This document shows positions 21,843 to 32,134 of a stretch of 64,000 bases of DNA, piece after piece. Made by a program: the position numbers and the translations under genes. Each line of letters opens with the position of its first letter. Position 1 is the first letter of the stretch. Origin of the DNA: Curvibacter delicatus NBRC 14919 (GTDB lineage: Bacteria; Pseudomonadota; Gammaproteobacteria; Burkholderiales; Burkholderiaceae_C); NCBI RefSeq assembly GCF_001592265.1, contig NZ_BCWP01000006.1, positions 61,299-125,298 of the forward strand, in the 5' to 3' direction. The notes beneath the pieces are model-generated. The model saw nothing but the letters and a program-made list of their open reading frames with translations, was not told the origin of the DNA and ran no database searches.

Positions 21843-23330
21843 TTAACTCGCCACCAGGTTCTTGTAGACGCCGCAGCCGATGAACACGTCGTCCACCTGC
21901 TGCACGTAGGACATCTTGGTCTGCAGCGTGCCGGTGGCCGGGTTGGTGATGTCGTACTCCACCCAGCCCGGTTCGTGGCTGGCCTGCGCCACGATGGCAT
22001 TGAGCAGGCTCTGGCCATCAATGCCCGGAATGTCCTGCACCCGCGTGCCGACCTTGGCCGGGTTGCCGCCGAAGGCCACATAAGCGCCATTGCGGTCGAG
22101 CGCAAAGACATACATGTCGCGGTCGTGGAAGCCTTGCTGCGGATCGGTCAGCCCGCGCAGGAAACTGTCGCGCCCAGTCTGCTGACGGAACTGCACGGCT
22201 CGCTGCACCAGGGCCAGCGCCTCATCGGCCGTGCCCTGCTGCAAGCGGAAGGCAGAGACCGCCTGAGCCAGTGTGGAAGCCCGGTTCTCCAGGTTGACGG
22301 CCTGCGTCACGGCCCGCTCCACCATCTGCGCGTTGCGTTGCGTGATCTCGTCGAGCTGACGCACCGCCTGCGTGATCTCGGTCAGCGAGGAACTCTGCTC
22401 GGCGCTGGAGGTGGAGATGTGGGACATGTTGTCGGCCACGTCGCGAATGCCGGAGACGATGTCGGCAATGTGGGTGCCGGCGGTGCGGATCTGGCCCACG
22501 CTGGTGGTGACCTGTTCGCTGGAGGCGCCGATGAGCAGCCGGATCTCCTTGGCCGACTCGGCCGAGCGCTGCGCCAGCGAGCGCACCTCGCTGGCCACCA
22601 CGGCAAAACCGCGGCCGGCCTCGCCGGCGCGCGCCGCTTCCACCGCCGCATTGAGCGCCAGGATGTTGGTCTGGAAAGCCAGGCCATCGATGACGCCGAT
22701 GATCTCGTTCATGCGCTGCGCCGTGCCCTGCACCGCCTCCACCGACTTCACAGCCTCGGCCATGGCCTGGGCCCCGCGATCGGCCACGTCGCGCACACGC
22801 GCCGCCTGGGTGTTGGCCTGCTGTGTTGTCTGGGCGTTGTCCTGCACGGTGCTGGAGAGTTCCTCCACGCTGGCAGCCGTCTGCTCCAGGTTGGCCGCCT
22901 GCTGCTCGGTACGGTCGGAGAGTTCGCGGTTGCCGGTCGCCATGCTCTGGCCGGCGTTGGCCACCAGCGCCGAGTTGCTGCGGACGCTGGCCACCATGGC
23001 CGACAGGCTGCCGACCATCGCTGTCATGGACAGACTGATCTTGGCGACTTCATCGCTGCCACGCACCCGGACCTGCGTGCGCAGATCACCGGCGGTGGTC
23101 TTGTCCATCAACTGCATGACCTGCCGCAGATCGGCCATGAAGCTGACCTGGAAGGCCACCATCAGGTACAGCAGGACCAAGAGACCGGCGACCCCCGCCT
23201 CGACACCGATGAAATACTCGGCCGCAACGGTCGCCACCATCAGAACCATCAGAACTGTCAGCTTGGCTGACATCTGCAACCGGCGCATCAACCACGCGCC
23301 GGGCCCAAACAGACGCTTGAAAAAGCTCAT
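21843..23330 (-). CDS. Methyl-accepting chemotaxis protein with C-terminal Cache-like domain
   Basis: 495 residues. Two close hydrophobic helices lie at about residues 24-65 with almost no periplasmic loop. A HAMP-like linker follows ([21 protein letters not shown]). The signalling domain has the hairpin tip [20 protein letters not shown] and flanking methylation helices. The last ~130 residues ([13 protein letters not shown] to [13 protein letters not shown]) resemble a single Cache domain, with [20 protein letters not shown] sensor after the signalling hairpin would be cytoplasmic. It probably senses an internal metabolite. Confidence 0.85.
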   Translation of the reverse strand: MSFFKRLFGPGAWLMRRLQMSAKLTVLMVLMVATVAAEYFIGVEAGVAGLLVLLYLMVAFQVSFMADLRQVMQLMDKTTAGDLRTQVRVRGSDEVAKISLSMTAMVGSLSAMVASVRSNSALVANAGQSMATGNRELSDRTEQQAANLEQTAASVEELSSTVQDNAQTTQQANTQAARVRDVADRGAQAMAEAVKSVEAVQGTAQRMNEIIGVIDGLAFQTNILALNAAVEAARAGEAGRGFAVVASEVRSLAQRSAESAKEIRLLIGASSEQVTTSVGQIRTAGTHIADIVSGIRDVADNMSHISTSSAEQSSSLTEITQAVRQLDEITQRNAQMVERAVTQAVNLENRASTLAQAVSAFRLQQGTADEALALVQRAVQFRQQTGRDSFLRGLTDPQQGFHDRDMYVFALDRNGAYVAFGGNPAKVGTRVQDIPGIDGQSLLNAIVAQASHEPGWVEYDITNPATGTLQTKMSYVQQVDDVFIGCGVYKNLVAS

Positions 23331-23360
23331 GGATTTGTCTCTCTCTTATGCTTTTAATCG

Positions 23361-23402
23361 CATATCCTGCGCCTCAACGCGCGCTCAGAAACGCAGGATA
23401 TG
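23361..23402 (-). promoter_or_regulatory. Long inverted repeat upstream of the chemoreceptor gene
   Basis: CATATCCTGCG (23361-23371) and CGCAGGATATG (23392-23402) are a perfect 11-bp inverted repeat with a 20-bp spacer, 30 bp before the start. It could be a repressor operator or a hairpin in the 5' leader. No known regulator motif was recognised. Confidence 0.45.
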
Positions 23403-23543
23403 TCCCGTTTTTTGGGGCCAGTATATGACTCGGAAACGGTTTGAATCTAGTAGTTGAGCCAGAAGAAAGCCCGTAAGTCCATCGTCAGCGTTCGTCCGAG
23501 TTCGCGGACGCCACCTAGGCAAGATTCAGCATAAGGAATGACG

Positions 23544-23577
23544 AGGCCGGGCCCCTGAAACAGGGTTAACCCGGCCT
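23544..23577 (-). terminator. Hairpin after the VOC gene (end of propionate operon)
   Basis: AGGCCGGG and CCCGGCCT form an 8-bp stem around an 18-nt loop, 15 bp beyond the VOC stop codon. There is no T-tract on the minus strand, so it may stabilise the mRNA 3' end instead of terminating alone. Confidence 0.4.
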
Positions 23578-23592
23578 GACAGAGCAAGAAAA

Positions 23593-24069
23593 TCAGGCCG
23601 CCAGGGCGCTGAAGGCACGCACCACTTCGGGCGGCGCTTGGACCAGCTCGATCAGCACGCCCTCGCCGGCGATCGGAAACTCCTCGCTGGCCTTGGGGTG
23701 CAAAAAGCAGATGTCAAAACCCGCCGCACCCTTGCGGATGCCGCCGGGTGCAAAACGCACGCCGCGGGCCGTGAGCCATTCGACGGCCTTGGGCAGGTCG
23801 TCGATCCACAGGCCCACGTGGTTGAGCGGCGTGGTGTGCACGGCCGGCTTCTTCTCGGGGTCGAGCGGTTGCATCAGATCGACCTCGACCTTGAACGGGC
23901 CACTCCCCATGGCACAGATGTCCTCGTCCACGTTCTCGCGTTCGCTCTTGAAGGTGCCGGTGATTTCCAGCCCCAGCATGTCGACCCAGAGTTTCTGCAG
24001 GCGGGTCTTGTCAGGCCCGCCGATGGCGATCTGCTGGATGCCCAGCACCTTGAAAGGACGTGTCATCAT
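23593..24069 (-). CDS. VOC-family protein, candidate methylmalonyl-CoA epimerase
   Basis: 158 residues, two beta-alpha-beta-beta-beta modules of the vicinal oxygen chelate fold. The first module opens with [13 protein letters not shown], where epimerases normally have a metal His; here Gln occupies that place. The second opens with [18 protein letters not shown] (His ligand) and ends with GVLIELVQ (Glu ligand). It overlaps the pccA stop by 4 nt (ATGA), so it is translationally coupled. Its place in a propionyl-CoA operon points to racemisation of methylmalonyl-CoA, but the His-to-Gln change keeps this uncertain; another glyoxalase-like role is possible. Confidence 0.7.
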   Translation of the reverse strand: MMTRPFKVLGIQQIAIGGPDKTRLQKLWVDMLGLEITGTFKSERENVDEDICAMGSGPFKVEVDLMQPLDPEKKPAVHTTPLNHVGLWIDDLPKAVEWLTARGVRFAPGGIRKGAAGFDICFLHPKASEEFPIAGEGVLIELVQAPPEVVRAFSALAA

Positions 24070-26114
24070 TGAAACTCCACGATCGGCTGGTCCACCACCA
24101 GGCTGTCACCCTTGGCCGCCAGCACCTTGCCCACCACGCCGTCGGCGGCGGCGAACAGCACGTTCTCCATCTTCATGGCCTCGATCACGGCCACGCGCTC
24201 GCCTGCCAGCACCTTCTGGCCCGGCTGCACGGCCACATCCACCAGCAGACCGGGCATGGGCGAGAGCACGAAACGACTCAGGTCCGGCGGCGCCTTGAAC
24301 GGCATCAACTGATGCAGCTCAGCCATGCGGGGCGAGATCACCAGCGCCTCGATGCGGGTGCCGTTGTGCTGCAGCCGCAAGGCCAGCGGGTTCTTCTGCA
24401 TGCCGCGCTCCACCTGCGCGGTGAAGGCCTGGCCATTCACCGTGCCGGTGATGCAGATGTCGTTCAGGCGCGAGTTGCTACGAATTTCATAGCTGTCCGC
24501 GCCGATCTTGACACGTGCCGAGCCGGTTTCGCCCACAAACTCGTCCACATGCACCGGGGTGTAGGTGTTCTTGCCGTCGGCTGCCAGTGTGATCACCACA
24601 TAGTCCTTGCCGGCATTCACGGCATAACCCGGCAGCTGGCCGGAGATCGTCGTGGCACGCTCACGCGACTTGCGGCGCACGAAGGCTGCCAGCGCCACCA
24701 GGAAATTCGGGTCTTCGTGCGGCACGTCTTCCGCGGCAAAACCCTTGCTGTAGTGCTCGGCAATGAAGCCGGTGTTGAAGTCGCCGGCCACGAATTTCGG
24801 GTGCGCCAGCAGCGCAGCCTGGAACGGGATATTGGAGCTGATGCCGCGGATGACAAAGCCATTGAGTGCCTCGCGCATCTTGGCAATCGCGTCATTGCGG
24901 TCCTTCCCGTGCACGATGAGCTTGGCGATCATCGAGTCGTAGTACATCGGGATCTCGCCACCGTCCTGCACGCCGGTGTCCACGCGCACGCCGAACAGGT
25001 GCTCGGTATCGGACTGCCACATGCTCTGCGTCGGCGGTGCGAAACGCACCAGGCGGCCGGTGGAGGGCAGGAAATTGCGGAACGGGTCTTCGGCGTTGAT
25101 GCGGCACTCGATGGCCCAGCCGTTGCGCTTCACATCGGCCTGCGTCAGCGGCAGCTTCTCGCCGGCGGCCACACGGATCATCAGCTCCACCAGGTCCAGA
25201 CCGGTGATGCATTCCGTCACCGGGTGCTCCACCTGCAGGCGGGTGTTCATCTCCAGGAAGTAGAAGTCCTGGTCCTTGCCGACCACGAACTCCACCGTGC
25301 CCGCGCTCTGGTACTTCACGGCCTTGGCCAGGGCCACGGCCTGCTCGCCCATGGCCTTGCGCGTCGCCTCGCTGATGAAGGGCGACGGCGCCTCCTCGAT
25401 CACCTTCTGGTGGCGGCGCTGGATCGAGCACTCGCGCTCGTTCAGGTAGATCACGTTGCCGTGGCTGTCGCCCAGGATCTGGATCTCGATGTGGCGCGGC
25501 TCCTGCACGAACTTCTCGATGAAGATGCGGTCGTCGCCGAAGCTGTTGCGGGCTTCGTTCTGGCAGCTGGCAAAGCCTTCAAAGGCTTCCTTGTCGTTGA
25601 AGGCCACACGCAAGCCCTTGCCACCGCCGCCGGCCGAAGCCTTGATCATCACGGGGTAGCCAATGCCCTTGGCAATCTCCACCGCCTGCTCGGGGCCGCT
25701 GATGGCGTCGTTGTAGCCGGGGATGGTGTTGACCTTGGCCTCGTTGGCCAACTTCTTGGAGGCGATCTTGTCGCCCATGGCGGCAATGGAGAAATGCCTG
25801 GGGCCGATGAAGGCAATGCCCTCGTCCTCGCACCGCTTGGCAAAAGCCTCGTTCTCGCTCAAGAAGCCGTAGCCGGGGTGGATGGCCTCGGCACCGGTCT
25901 GCTTGGCGGCGGCAATGATCTTGTCGGCCACCAGGTAGGACTCGCGGCTCGGCGCCGGGCCCAGCAGCACGGCCTCGTCGGCCAGCAGCACATGGCGCGC
26001 GTCGCGGTCGGCCTCGGAATACACCGCCACGGTGGCGATGCCCATCTTCTTGGCGGTGGCGATGACTCGGCAGGCGATCTCGCCGCGATTCGCAATCAGG
26101 ATTTTCTTGAACAT
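24066..26114 (-). CDS. pccA: Propionyl/acetyl-CoA carboxylase alpha subunit (biotin carboxylase plus carrier)
   Basis: 682 residues. The biotin carboxylase domain (residues 1-450) has [45 protein letters not shown] and [15 protein letters not shown] linker region follows. The C-terminal carrier domain has the biotinyl lysine in [13 protein letters not shown] near residue 650. It carboxylates biotin for transfer by PccB. Residues [10 protein letters not shown] are encoded by a dispersed repeat copy. It sits 19 bp after a helix-hairpin-helix gene and is coupled to the VOC gene. Position next to the mutase favours propionyl-CoA as substrate. Confidence 0.93.
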   Translation of the reverse strand: MFKKILIANRGEIACRVIATAKKMGIATVAVYSEADRDARHVLLADEAVLLGPAPSRESYLVADKIIAAAKQTGAEAIHPGYGFLSENEAFAKRCEDEGIAFIGPRHFSIAAMGDKIASKKLANEAKVNTIPGYNDAISGPEQAVEIAKGIGYPVMIKASAGGGGKGLRVAFNDKEAFEGFASCQNEARNSFGDDRIFIEKFVQEPRHIEIQILGDSHGNVIYLNERECSIQRRHQKVIEEAPSPFISEATRKAMGEQAVALAKAVKYQSAGTVEFVVGKDQDFYFLEMNTRLQVEHPVTECITGLDLVELMIRVAAGEKLPLTQADVKRNGWAIECRINAEDPFRNFLPSTGRLVRFAPPTQSMWQSDTEHLFGVRVDTGVQDGGEIPMYYDSMIAKLIVHGKDRNDAIAKMREALNGFVIRGISSNIPFQAALLAHPKFVAGDFNTGFIAEHYSKGFAAEDVPHEDPNFLVALAAFVRRKSRERATTISGQLPGYAVNAGKDYVVITLAADGKNTYTPVHVDEFVGETGSARVKIGADSYEIRSNSRLNDICITGTVNGQAFTAQVERGMQKNPLALRLQHNGTRIEALVISPRMAELHQLMPFKAPPDLSRFVLSPMPGLLVDVAVQPGQKVLAGERVAVIEAMKMENVLFAAADGVVGKVLAAKGDSLVVDQPIVEFQ
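24477..24493. repeat. Dispersed palindromic repeat, copy 4 (inside pccA)
   Basis: GCTACGA-ATT-TCATAGC, one mismatch from a perfect palindrome, is translated in frame in the linker between the carboxylase and carrier domains of PccA. Confidence 0.55.
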
Positions 26115-26133
26115 GATGACGTCCTGTTCTCTC

Positions 26134-26424
26134 TCAAGGTTGTTGGGCCAGCAGCGCCTTGCGCCGGGCCGTGAAGTTCCACCACGGCTGGCTGGGCCCG
26201 CCGTTCATAAATTCGTGTGCAGCCAGAAAGGCATCCAGCACGCACGGGTCATGGCGCCGGCCCATGGGGCCGCGCAGTTGCTCGAAGGTTTCCTGTGGGT
26301 CCATCTCACGCACTTGTTGCGGCGTTGTTATGCCCAGGCCGCGCAGATCGGCCGCCATCGACTTCCCGATGTTCGGGATGTCGGTCAGCACACGGGCTTG
26401 CTCGGCGCGGCTTGCTTTGGGCAT
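26134..26424 (-). CDS. Helix-hairpin-helix protein of the Cdd1 type
   Basis: 96 residues. The central ARVLTDIPNIGKSMAADLRGL followed by GITTPQQVREMDPQ is a helix-hairpin-helix element with the NIG turn, and the C-terminal half (GRRHDPCVLDAFLAAHEFM) matches what I recall as the Cdd1 / pathogenicity-locus family (PF11731), of unknown function. It is embedded between pccB (21 bp) and pccA (19 bp) on the same strand, so it must be co-transcribed with the carboxylase. HhH folds usually bind DNA non-specifically, which makes the placement odd. Confidence 0.75.
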   Translation of the reverse strand: MPKASRAEQARVLTDIPNIGKSMAADLRGLGITTPQQVREMDPQETFEQLRGPMGRRHDPCVLDAFLAAHEFMNGGPSQPWWNFTARRKALLAQQP

Positions 26425-26445
26425 GGCAGGACTCGTAAAGCGGCT

Positions 26446-27978
26446 TCAGAGCGGGATGTTGCCGTGCTTGCGCCACGGGTTGTCCAGCTTCTTGTCCTTC
26501 AGCATCACCAGCGAGCGGCAGATGCGCTTGCGCGTCTCGTGCGGCAGGATCACGTCGTCGATGAAACCACGCGCACCGGCCACAAACGGGTTGGCGAAAC
26601 GCGCCTTGTACTCGGCCTCCTTGGCGGCCAGCTTGGCCGGGTCGCCCTTGTCTTCGCGGAAGATGATCTCCACTGCGCCCTTGGCGCCCATCACGGCAAT
26701 CTCGGCATTGGGCCAAGCGAAGTTGACGTCGCCACGCAGGTGCTTGGAGGCCATCACGTCGTAGGCGCCGCCGTAGGCCTTGCGCGTGATGACCGTGATC
26801 TTCGGCACGGTGCACTCGGCATAAGCGTAGAGCAGCTTGGCACCGTGCTTGATGATGCCGCCGTACTCCTGAGACGTGCCAGGCATGAAACCGGGCACGT
26901 CGACAAAGGTCACGACCGGGATATTGAAGGCGTCGCAGAAGCGCACGAAGCGCGCCGCCTTGATGGAGCTCTTGATGTCCAGGCAGCCGGCCAGCACCAA
27001 CGGCTGGTTGGCCACGATGCCCACCGTCTGGCCGTCCATGCGGGCAAAGCCGATCAGAATGTTCTTGGCGTACTCGGGCTGGATCTCGAAGAAGTCGCCG
27101 TCATCAACCGTCTTGACGATCAGCTCTTTCATGTCGTAAGGCTTGTTCGGGTTGTCCGGCACCAGCGTGTCCAGGCTCAGCTCCATGCGGTCGCTCGGGT
27201 CGCCGCTCTTGCGCACCGGCGCCTTCTCGCGGTTGTTCAGCGGCAGGTAGTTGTAGAGGCGGCGCAGCATCAGCAACGCTTCCACATCGTTCTCGAACGC
27301 AAGGTCGGCCACGCCGCTTTTGGTGGTGTGGGTGACGGCACCGCCCAGCTCCTCGGCGGTCACTTCTTCGTGCGTCACTGTTTTCACCACTTCGGGGCCG
27401 GTGACGAACATGTAGGAGCTATCCTTGACCATGAAGATGAAGTCGGTCATGGCCGGGCTGTACACCGCGCCACCGGCCGACGGGCCCATGATCATGCTGA
27501 TCTGCGGAATGACGCCGGAGGCCAGCACATTCTTCTGGAACACGTCGGCATAACCACCCAGCGAGGCCACACCCTCCTGGATGCGCGCGCCACCCGAGTC
27601 ATTCAGGCCGATCACCGGCGCGCCGACCTTCATGGCCTGGTCCATGATCTTGCAGATCTTCTCGGCGTGGGCTTCAGAGAGAGCGCCGCCGAAGACGGTG
27701 AAGTCCTGGCTGAAGACGAACACCAGCCGGCCGTTGATCATGCCGTAGCCGGTGACGACACCGTCACCCGGGATCTTGTTGTCCTGCATGCCGAAGTCGA
27801 CGCAGCGGTGCTCGACGAACATGTCCCACTCTTCGAAGGTGCCTTCGTCGAGCAGCACTTCCAGCCGCTCGCGTGCGGTGAGCTTGCCCTTGGCGTGCTG
27901 CGCGGCGATGCGTTTCTCGCCGCCGCCCAGGCGCGCGGCGGCGCGCTTCTTTTCCAGTTGTTCAAGGATGTCGTGCAT
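26446..27978 (-). CDS. pccB: Propionyl-CoA carboxylase beta subunit (carboxyltransferase)
   Basis: 510 residues, the family length. The acyl-CoA carboxyltransferase folds are recognisable: [20 protein letters not shown] at the N-terminus, [30 protein letters not shown] and [13 protein letters not shown] (oxyanion glycines), and in the second half [22 protein letters not shown] and [12 protein letters not shown]. It transfers CO2 from biotin on PccA to propionyl-CoA, giving (S)-methylmalonyl-CoA. Preceded by meaB with a repeat element in the gap. Confidence 0.95.
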   Translation of the reverse strand: MHDILEQLEKKRAAARLGGGEKRIAAQHAKGKLTARERLEVLLDEGTFEEWDMFVEHRCVDFGMQDNKIPGDGVVTGYGMINGRLVFVFSQDFTVFGGALSEAHAEKICKIMDQAMKVGAPVIGLNDSGGARIQEGVASLGGYADVFQKNVLASGVIPQISMIMGPSAGGAVYSPAMTDFIFMVKDSSYMFVTGPEVVKTVTHEEVTAEELGGAVTHTTKSGVADLAFENDVEALLMLRRLYNYLPLNNREKAPVRKSGDPSDRMELSLDTLVPDNPNKPYDMKELIVKTVDDGDFFEIQPEYAKNILIGFARMDGQTVGIVANQPLVLAGCLDIKSSIKAARFVRFCDAFNIPVVTFVDVPGFMPGTSQEYGGIIKHGAKLLYAYAECTVPKITVITRKAYGGAYDVMASKHLRGDVNFAWPNAEIAVMGAKGAVEIIFREDKGDPAKLAAKEAEYKARFANPFVAGARGFIDDVILPHETRKRICRSLVMLKDKKLDNPWRKHGNIPL

Positions 27979-28015
27979 GGTTCGTCCTCTGTCGGTGCTG
28001 ATATATGAAGATGTT

Positions 28016-28045
28016 TACTACTGATTTGATAGCTGCTCACGCCCG
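28016..28045. repeat. Dispersed palindromic repeat, copy 5
   Basis: CTACTGATTTGATAGC with the tail TGCTCACGCCCG lies in the 58-bp gap between meaB and pccB and runs into the meaB stop codon (28037-28039). Confidence 0.55.
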
Positions 28046-29050
28046 TTTTTCATAGGCCTGAAGCAGATTTCTTGCAGCGGTGGAGGCAGCCAGCCGGCCG
28101 GCCGCCACGTCGGCATGGAGTTGGGGCAGGAGCTGACGCACCTGCGGGTGGGCACGGAAAGCCTGCTTGAGGCCGGCCTCGATGCGCTCCCACATCCAGG
28201 CCTGGGCCTGGGCCTGGCGCCGAGAGGCCAGCTTGCCATTGGCGGTCTGCAGAGAGCGGAATTCGGTGACGGCTGCCCAAAAGTGGTCCACGCCCTGCCC
28301 CAGCAGGGCACTAAGCTGCACCACCTTCGGATGCCAAAGCTTGTCGTCGTGGTGCGCATGTTCGGGGTTGCCGTGCAGGCCCAGCAGCCGCAGCGACGAG
28401 GTGATCTGTGCCTGGGCACGTGTGGCGGCAGCCGGGTCGATGTCGGCCTTGTTGATGGCCACCAGATCGGCCAGCTCCATCACGCCTTTCTTGATGGCCT
28501 GCAGGTCATCGCCGGCGTTGGGCAGCTGCAGCAGCACGAACATGTCGGTCATGCTGGCTACCGCCGTCTCGCTCTGGCCCACGCCCACGGTTTCGACGAT
28601 CACGATGTCGTAACCAGCCGCCTCGCACACCAGCATGGCCTCGCGCGTCTTCTCGGCCACGCCGCCCAGCGTGCCGCTGCTCGGGCTGGGGCGGATGTAG
28701 GCCTGCTCGTGCACCGAAAGCTTTTCCATGCGGGTCTTGTCGCCCAGGATGGAGCCACCCGACACGCTGCTCGACGGATCGACCGCCAGCACCGCCACGC
28801 GATGGCCCTGGCTGATCAGGTACAGACCGAGCGCTTCGATGAAGGTGGACTTGCCCACGCCGGGCACACCGCTGATGCCCAGACGGAACGAGTTGCCGGT
28901 GTGCGGCAGCAAGGCCGTCAGCAGCTCGTCGGCCTGCGCGCGATGGTCGGCCCGGGTCGACTCCAGCAGCGTGATGGCCTTGGCCATGGCGCGGCGCTGC
29001 TGGGCGGGGCTGCCCTGCAGGATGCCGTCCAGGAGAGGCAGAGGCGCCAC
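28037..29050 (-). CDS. meaB: Methylmalonyl-CoA mutase chaperone GTPase MeaB (ArgK)
   Basis: 337 residues from the GTG at 29050, one base after the mutase TGA. This start yields [20 protein letters not shown], which fits the family N-terminus; the next in-frame ATG would cut off this helix. Walker A is [15 protein letters not shown], followed by [20 protein letters not shown], the switch region [10 protein letters not shown] and the base-specifying NKAD. MeaB loads adenosylcobalamin on the mutase and protects it from inactivation. Tight spacing with the mutase supports this. Confidence 0.93.
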   Translation of the reverse strand: MAPLPLLDGILQGSPAQQRRAMAKAITLLESTRADHRAQADELLTALLPHTGNSFRLGISGVPGVGKSTFIEALGLYLISQGHRVAVLAVDPSSSVSGGSILGDKTRMEKLSVHEQAYIRPSPSSGTLGGVAEKTREAMLVCEAAGYDIVIVETVGVGQSETAVASMTDMFVLLQLPNAGDDLQAIKKGVMELADLVAINKADIDPAAATRAQAQITSSLRLLGLHGNPEHAHHDDKLWHPKVVQLSALLGQGVDHFWAAVTEFRSLQTANGKLASRRQAQAQAWMWERIEAGLKQAFRAHPQVRQLLPQLHADVAAGRLAASTAARNLLQAYEKRA

Positions 29051-29051
29051 G

Positions 29052-31211
29052 TCAGGCCTTGTGGGCGGCTTTGATCTGTTCCAGCACGTCCTTGGCGCTG
29101 GCCGGAATCGGCGTGCCCGGGCCGTAAACGCCCTTGACGCCGGCTTCGTACAGGAAGTCGTAATCCTGGCGCGGAATAACGCCACCGACGAAGACGATGA
29201 TGTCGTCCGCGCCCTGCTTTTTCAGTTCATTGATGATGGCCGGCACCAGCGTCTTGTGGCCGGCCGCCAGGGTGGAGACGCCCACCGCGTGCACGTCGTT
29301 CTCGATCGCCTGGCGGGCGCACTCCTCGGGGGTCTGGAACAGCGGCCCCATGTCGACGTCGAAGCCGAGGTCGGCAAAGGCCGTGGCCACCACCTTGGCG
29401 CCGCGGTCATGGCCGTCCTGGCCGAGCTTGGAAATCATCACGCGCGGACGGCGGCCGTGGCTGTCGGCGAAGTCGGCAATTTCTTTCTTGAGGGATTCCC
29501 AGCCTTCGGCTGAGTCATAGGCTGCTGCATACACACCGGTCACCTTTTGCGTATCGGCGCGATGGCGCCCAAAAACTTTTTCCAGCGCATCCGACACCTC
29601 GCCCACCGTGGCACGCAGGCGGATGGCCTGGATCGACAGGTCCAGCAGGTTGCCGTTGCCCTGTTCGGCCGCCGCGGTCAGTGCGTCGAGCGCGGCCTGC
29701 ACCGCCTTGCTGTCGCGGCTGGCCTTGATAGCCTTCAGGCGCGTGATCTGGCCCTCGCGCACCTTGACATTGTCGACCTCGAGAATCTCGATCGGGTCTT
29801 CCTTTTTCAGCTTGTACTTGTTGACGCCGACGATCACGTCCTTGCCCGAGTCGATGCGCGCCTGCTTCTCGGCCGCGGCGGCTTCGATCTTGAGCTTGGC
29901 CCAACCGCTGTCCACGGCCTTGGTCATGCCACCCATGGCCTCGACCTCTTCGATGATCGCCCAGGCCGCGTCAGCCATGTCCTGCGTCAGCTTCTCCATC
30001 ATGTAGCTGCCGGCCCAGGGATCGATCACGTTGGTGATGTGGGTCTCTTCCTGGATGATGAGCTGGGTGTTGCGCGCGATGCGGGCACTGAACTCGGTCG
30101 GCAGCGCGATGGCTTCGTCGAAGCTGTTGGTGTGCAGGCTCTGCGTGCCGCCAAAGACGGCTGCCATGGCCTCGATGGTGGTGCGCACCACGTTGTTGTA
30201 GGGGTCCTGCTCGGTCAGGCTCCAGCCGCTGGTCTGGCTGTGCGTGCGCAGCATCAGGCTCTTCGGGTTCTTGGCGTTGAAGCCCTTCATGATGCGGCAC
30301 CACAGCAGGCGGGCGGCGCGCATCTTGGCGATTTCCAAGTAGAAATTCATGCCCACCGCCCAGAAGAAGGACAGGCGGCCGGCGAAATCGTCCACGTCCA
30401 TGCCCTTGGCAATGGCGGTCTTCACATACTCCTTGCCGTCGGCCAGGGTAAAGGCCATCTCCAGCGCCTGGTTGGCCCCGGCTTCCTGCATGTGGTAACC
30501 CGAGATCGAGATCGAGTTGAACTTGGGCATGTTCTTGCTCGTGTACTCGATGATGTCGCCGATGATGCGCATGCTCGGCTCGGGCGGGTAGATGTAGGTG
30601 TTGCGGACCATGAACTCTTTCAGAATGTCGTTCTGAATCGTTCCGGACAACTTGTCCTGGCTCACGCCCTGCTCTTCCGCTGCCACCACGTAACCCGCCA
30701 GCACCGGCAGCACAGCACCGTTCATGGTCATGGAAACGCTGACCTTGTCGAGCGGGATCTCGTTGAACAGGATCTTCATGTCCTCCACCGAGTCGATCGC
30801 CACGCCGGCCTTGCCGACGTCGCCGGTCACGCGCGGGTGGTCGGAGTCGTAACCGCGGTGGGTGGCGAGGTCAAAGGCCACGCTCACGCCCTGGCCGCCG
30901 GCGGCCAGCGCCTTGCGATAGAAAGCGTTCGACTCTTCAGCGGTGGAGAAGCCGGCGTACTGGCGGATGGTCCAGGGGCGCACGGCGTACATGGTGGCCT
31001 GCGGGCCGCGCAGATAGGGCTCGAAGCCCGGCAGCGTGTCGGCGTATGGCAGGTTCTGGGTGTCGGCGGCGGTGTACAGCGGCTTGACGCTGATGCCGTC
31101 GGGCGTGACCCAGTTCAGGGCGTTCACGTCGCCGCCGGGGGCGGACTTGACGGCAGCTTTGTGCCAAGCCTCGAGGCTGGCACTCTGGAATTCGGGGTTT
31201 TTCTGGCTCAT
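29052..31211 (-). CDS. scpA: Methylmalonyl-CoA mutase (single-chain, B12-dependent)
   Basis: 719 residues from the ATG at 31211. The TIM-barrel substrate domain starts with [12 protein letters not shown] and includes [39 protein letters not shown] and [19 protein letters not shown]. The C-terminal cobalamin domain (from about residue 585) has the DxHxxG base-off motif in [13 protein letters not shown], with [10 protein letters not shown] and [10 protein letters not shown]. It converts (R)-methylmalonyl-CoA to succinyl-CoA. The fused large form works without a small subunit. It is the first gene of the propionate operon; an upstream ATG at 31319 would overlap the regulator's promoter. Confidence 0.95.
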   Translation of the reverse strand: MSQKNPEFQSASLEAWHKAAVKSAPGGDVNALNWVTPDGISVKPLYTAADTQNLPYADTLPGFEPYLRGPQATMYAVRPWTIRQYAGFSTAEESNAFYRKALAAGGQGVSVAFDLATHRGYDSDHPRVTGDVGKAGVAIDSVEDMKILFNEIPLDKVSVSMTMNGAVLPVLAGYVVAAEEQGVSQDKLSGTIQNDILKEFMVRNTYIYPPEPSMRIIGDIIEYTSKNMPKFNSISISGYHMQEAGANQALEMAFTLADGKEYVKTAIAKGMDVDDFAGRLSFFWAVGMNFYLEIAKMRAARLLWCRIMKGFNAKNPKSLMLRTHSQTSGWSLTEQDPYNNVVRTTIEAMAAVFGGTQSLHTNSFDEAIALPTEFSARIARNTQLIIQEETHITNVIDPWAGSYMMEKLTQDMADAAWAIIEEVEAMGGMTKAVDSGWAKLKIEAAAAEKQARIDSGKDVIVGVNKYKLKKEDPIEILEVDNVKVREGQITRLKAIKASRDSKAVQAALDALTAAAEQGNGNLLDLSIQAIRLRATVGEVSDALEKVFGRHRADTQKVTGVYAAAYDSAEGWESLKKEIADFADSHGRRPRVMISKLGQDGHDRGAKVVATAFADLGFDVDMGPLFQTPEECARQAIENDVHAVGVSTLAAGHKTLVPAIINELKKQGADDIIVFVGGVIPRQDYDFLYEAGVKGVYGPGTPIPASAKDVLEQIKAAHKA

Positions 31212-31283
31212 GGCGTGGCGGCGGGGCACAACAAGGCACCCAGTGTTGCGTTGCGTGGAGTTTACATCATTCATAATTATTGA

Positions 31284-31299
31284 TGCAAAATATTCTGCA
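31284..31299. promoter_or_regulatory. Candidate operator for the divergent GntR regulator
   Basis: TGCAAAATATTCTGCA is a palindrome with a single mismatched pair, centred in the 106-bp gap between scpA and the gntR gene and 18 bp before the regulator start. FCD-type GntR proteins commonly bind such sites in their own promoters. Confidence 0.45.
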
Positions 31300-31317
31300 C
31301 AGCTTACAATCACCGCC

Positions 31318-31965
31318 ATGTCTGCCGTATCGCTTTCCCCCCGCGCACTTTATGAAGAAGTGGCCGAGCTCCTGCGCCAGCGCATCTTCAAACGCGAGCT
31401 GGAACCCGGCAGCTGGATTGATGAACTGAAGATTGCCGAGGACTACGGCATCAGCCGAACGCCCCTGCGCGAGGCCCTCAAGGTGCTGGCGGCCGAAGGC
31501 CTGGTGACGATGAAGGTGCGCCGTGGCGCCTACGTCACCGAGGTCAATGAAAAAGACCTGGCCGACGTCTACCACCTGCTCTCCCTGCTGGAGTCGGATG
31601 CCGCCGGCGTGGTGGCAAGCCGGGCGACGGACGCCCAGCTGCGCGAATTGCAGACCCTGCATGACGAGCTGGAGGCCGCAGCCCAGCCGGCCAAACAGGA
31701 CCGGGAGCGCTTTTTCGAGATCAACGAACGCTTTCACATGCGCCTGCTGGAGATCGCCGACAACCGCTGGCGCGACCAGATGGTGGCTGACCTGCGCAAG
31801 GTCATGAAACTCAACCGCCACCACTCCCTGTTCAAGTCCGGCCGCATCGAAGAATCACTGGCCGAGCACCGCGCCATCGTGGCGGCGCTGCTGGCCCACG
31901 ACGTCGCAGCCGCCACCCAGGCCATGCAGGCGCACTTCCGCAACGGCCTGGAAGCCGCCACCTGA
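31318..31965 (+). CDS. GntR-family regulator (FadR/FCD type), propionate operon
   Basis: 215 residues from the ATG at 31318. The winged helix covers residues 8-75 with [25 protein letters not shown] and the wing RRGAYVTEV. The all-helical FCD ligand domain follows, with the metal-binding pattern His in [14 protein letters not shown], and later [13 protein letters not shown] and MQAHFRNG. It is divergent from the mutase operon with a palindrome between, so it most likely represses that operon until a pathway acid or acyl-CoA binds. The effector is inference. Confidence 0.85.
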   Translation: MSAVSLSPRALYEEVAELLRQRIFKRELEPGSWIDELKIAEDYGISRTPLREALKVLAAEGLVTMKVRRGAYVTEVNEKDLADVYHLLSLLESDAAGVVASRATDAQLRELQTLHDELEAAAQPAKQDRERFFEINERFHMRLLEIADNRWRDQMVADLRKVMKLNRHHSLFKSGRIEESLAEHRAIVAALLAHDVAAATQAMQAHFRNGLEAAT

Positions 31966-32009
31966 GCTGTCCCCGGGCGGCCGGCTGTCGCACAGGCGGC
32001 CCGGACAGC
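31966..32009 (+). terminator. Strong hairpin after the GntR gene
   Basis: GCTGTCC (31966-31972) pairs with GGACAGC (32003-32009), extended inside by CCGGGC/GCCCGG. It follows the stop directly. No T-tract is seen. Confidence 0.4.
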
Positions 32010-32134
32010 CCTGCCAGTCAGCGTATGATTCGAGGGTTTACCCTAGGCTTGGCAGCCTCCCGGCCGCCTGCAGCCCCGAATCGCGCCGGCCAGGCCCGCC
32101 CAGCCGACGCATCCCGTCCTGAATTGTTGATTGC

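Noticed and set aside
24060..26174. Open frame antisense to pccA (704 codons)
   Set aside because: Same codon-bias effect; pccA on the other strand is unambiguous.
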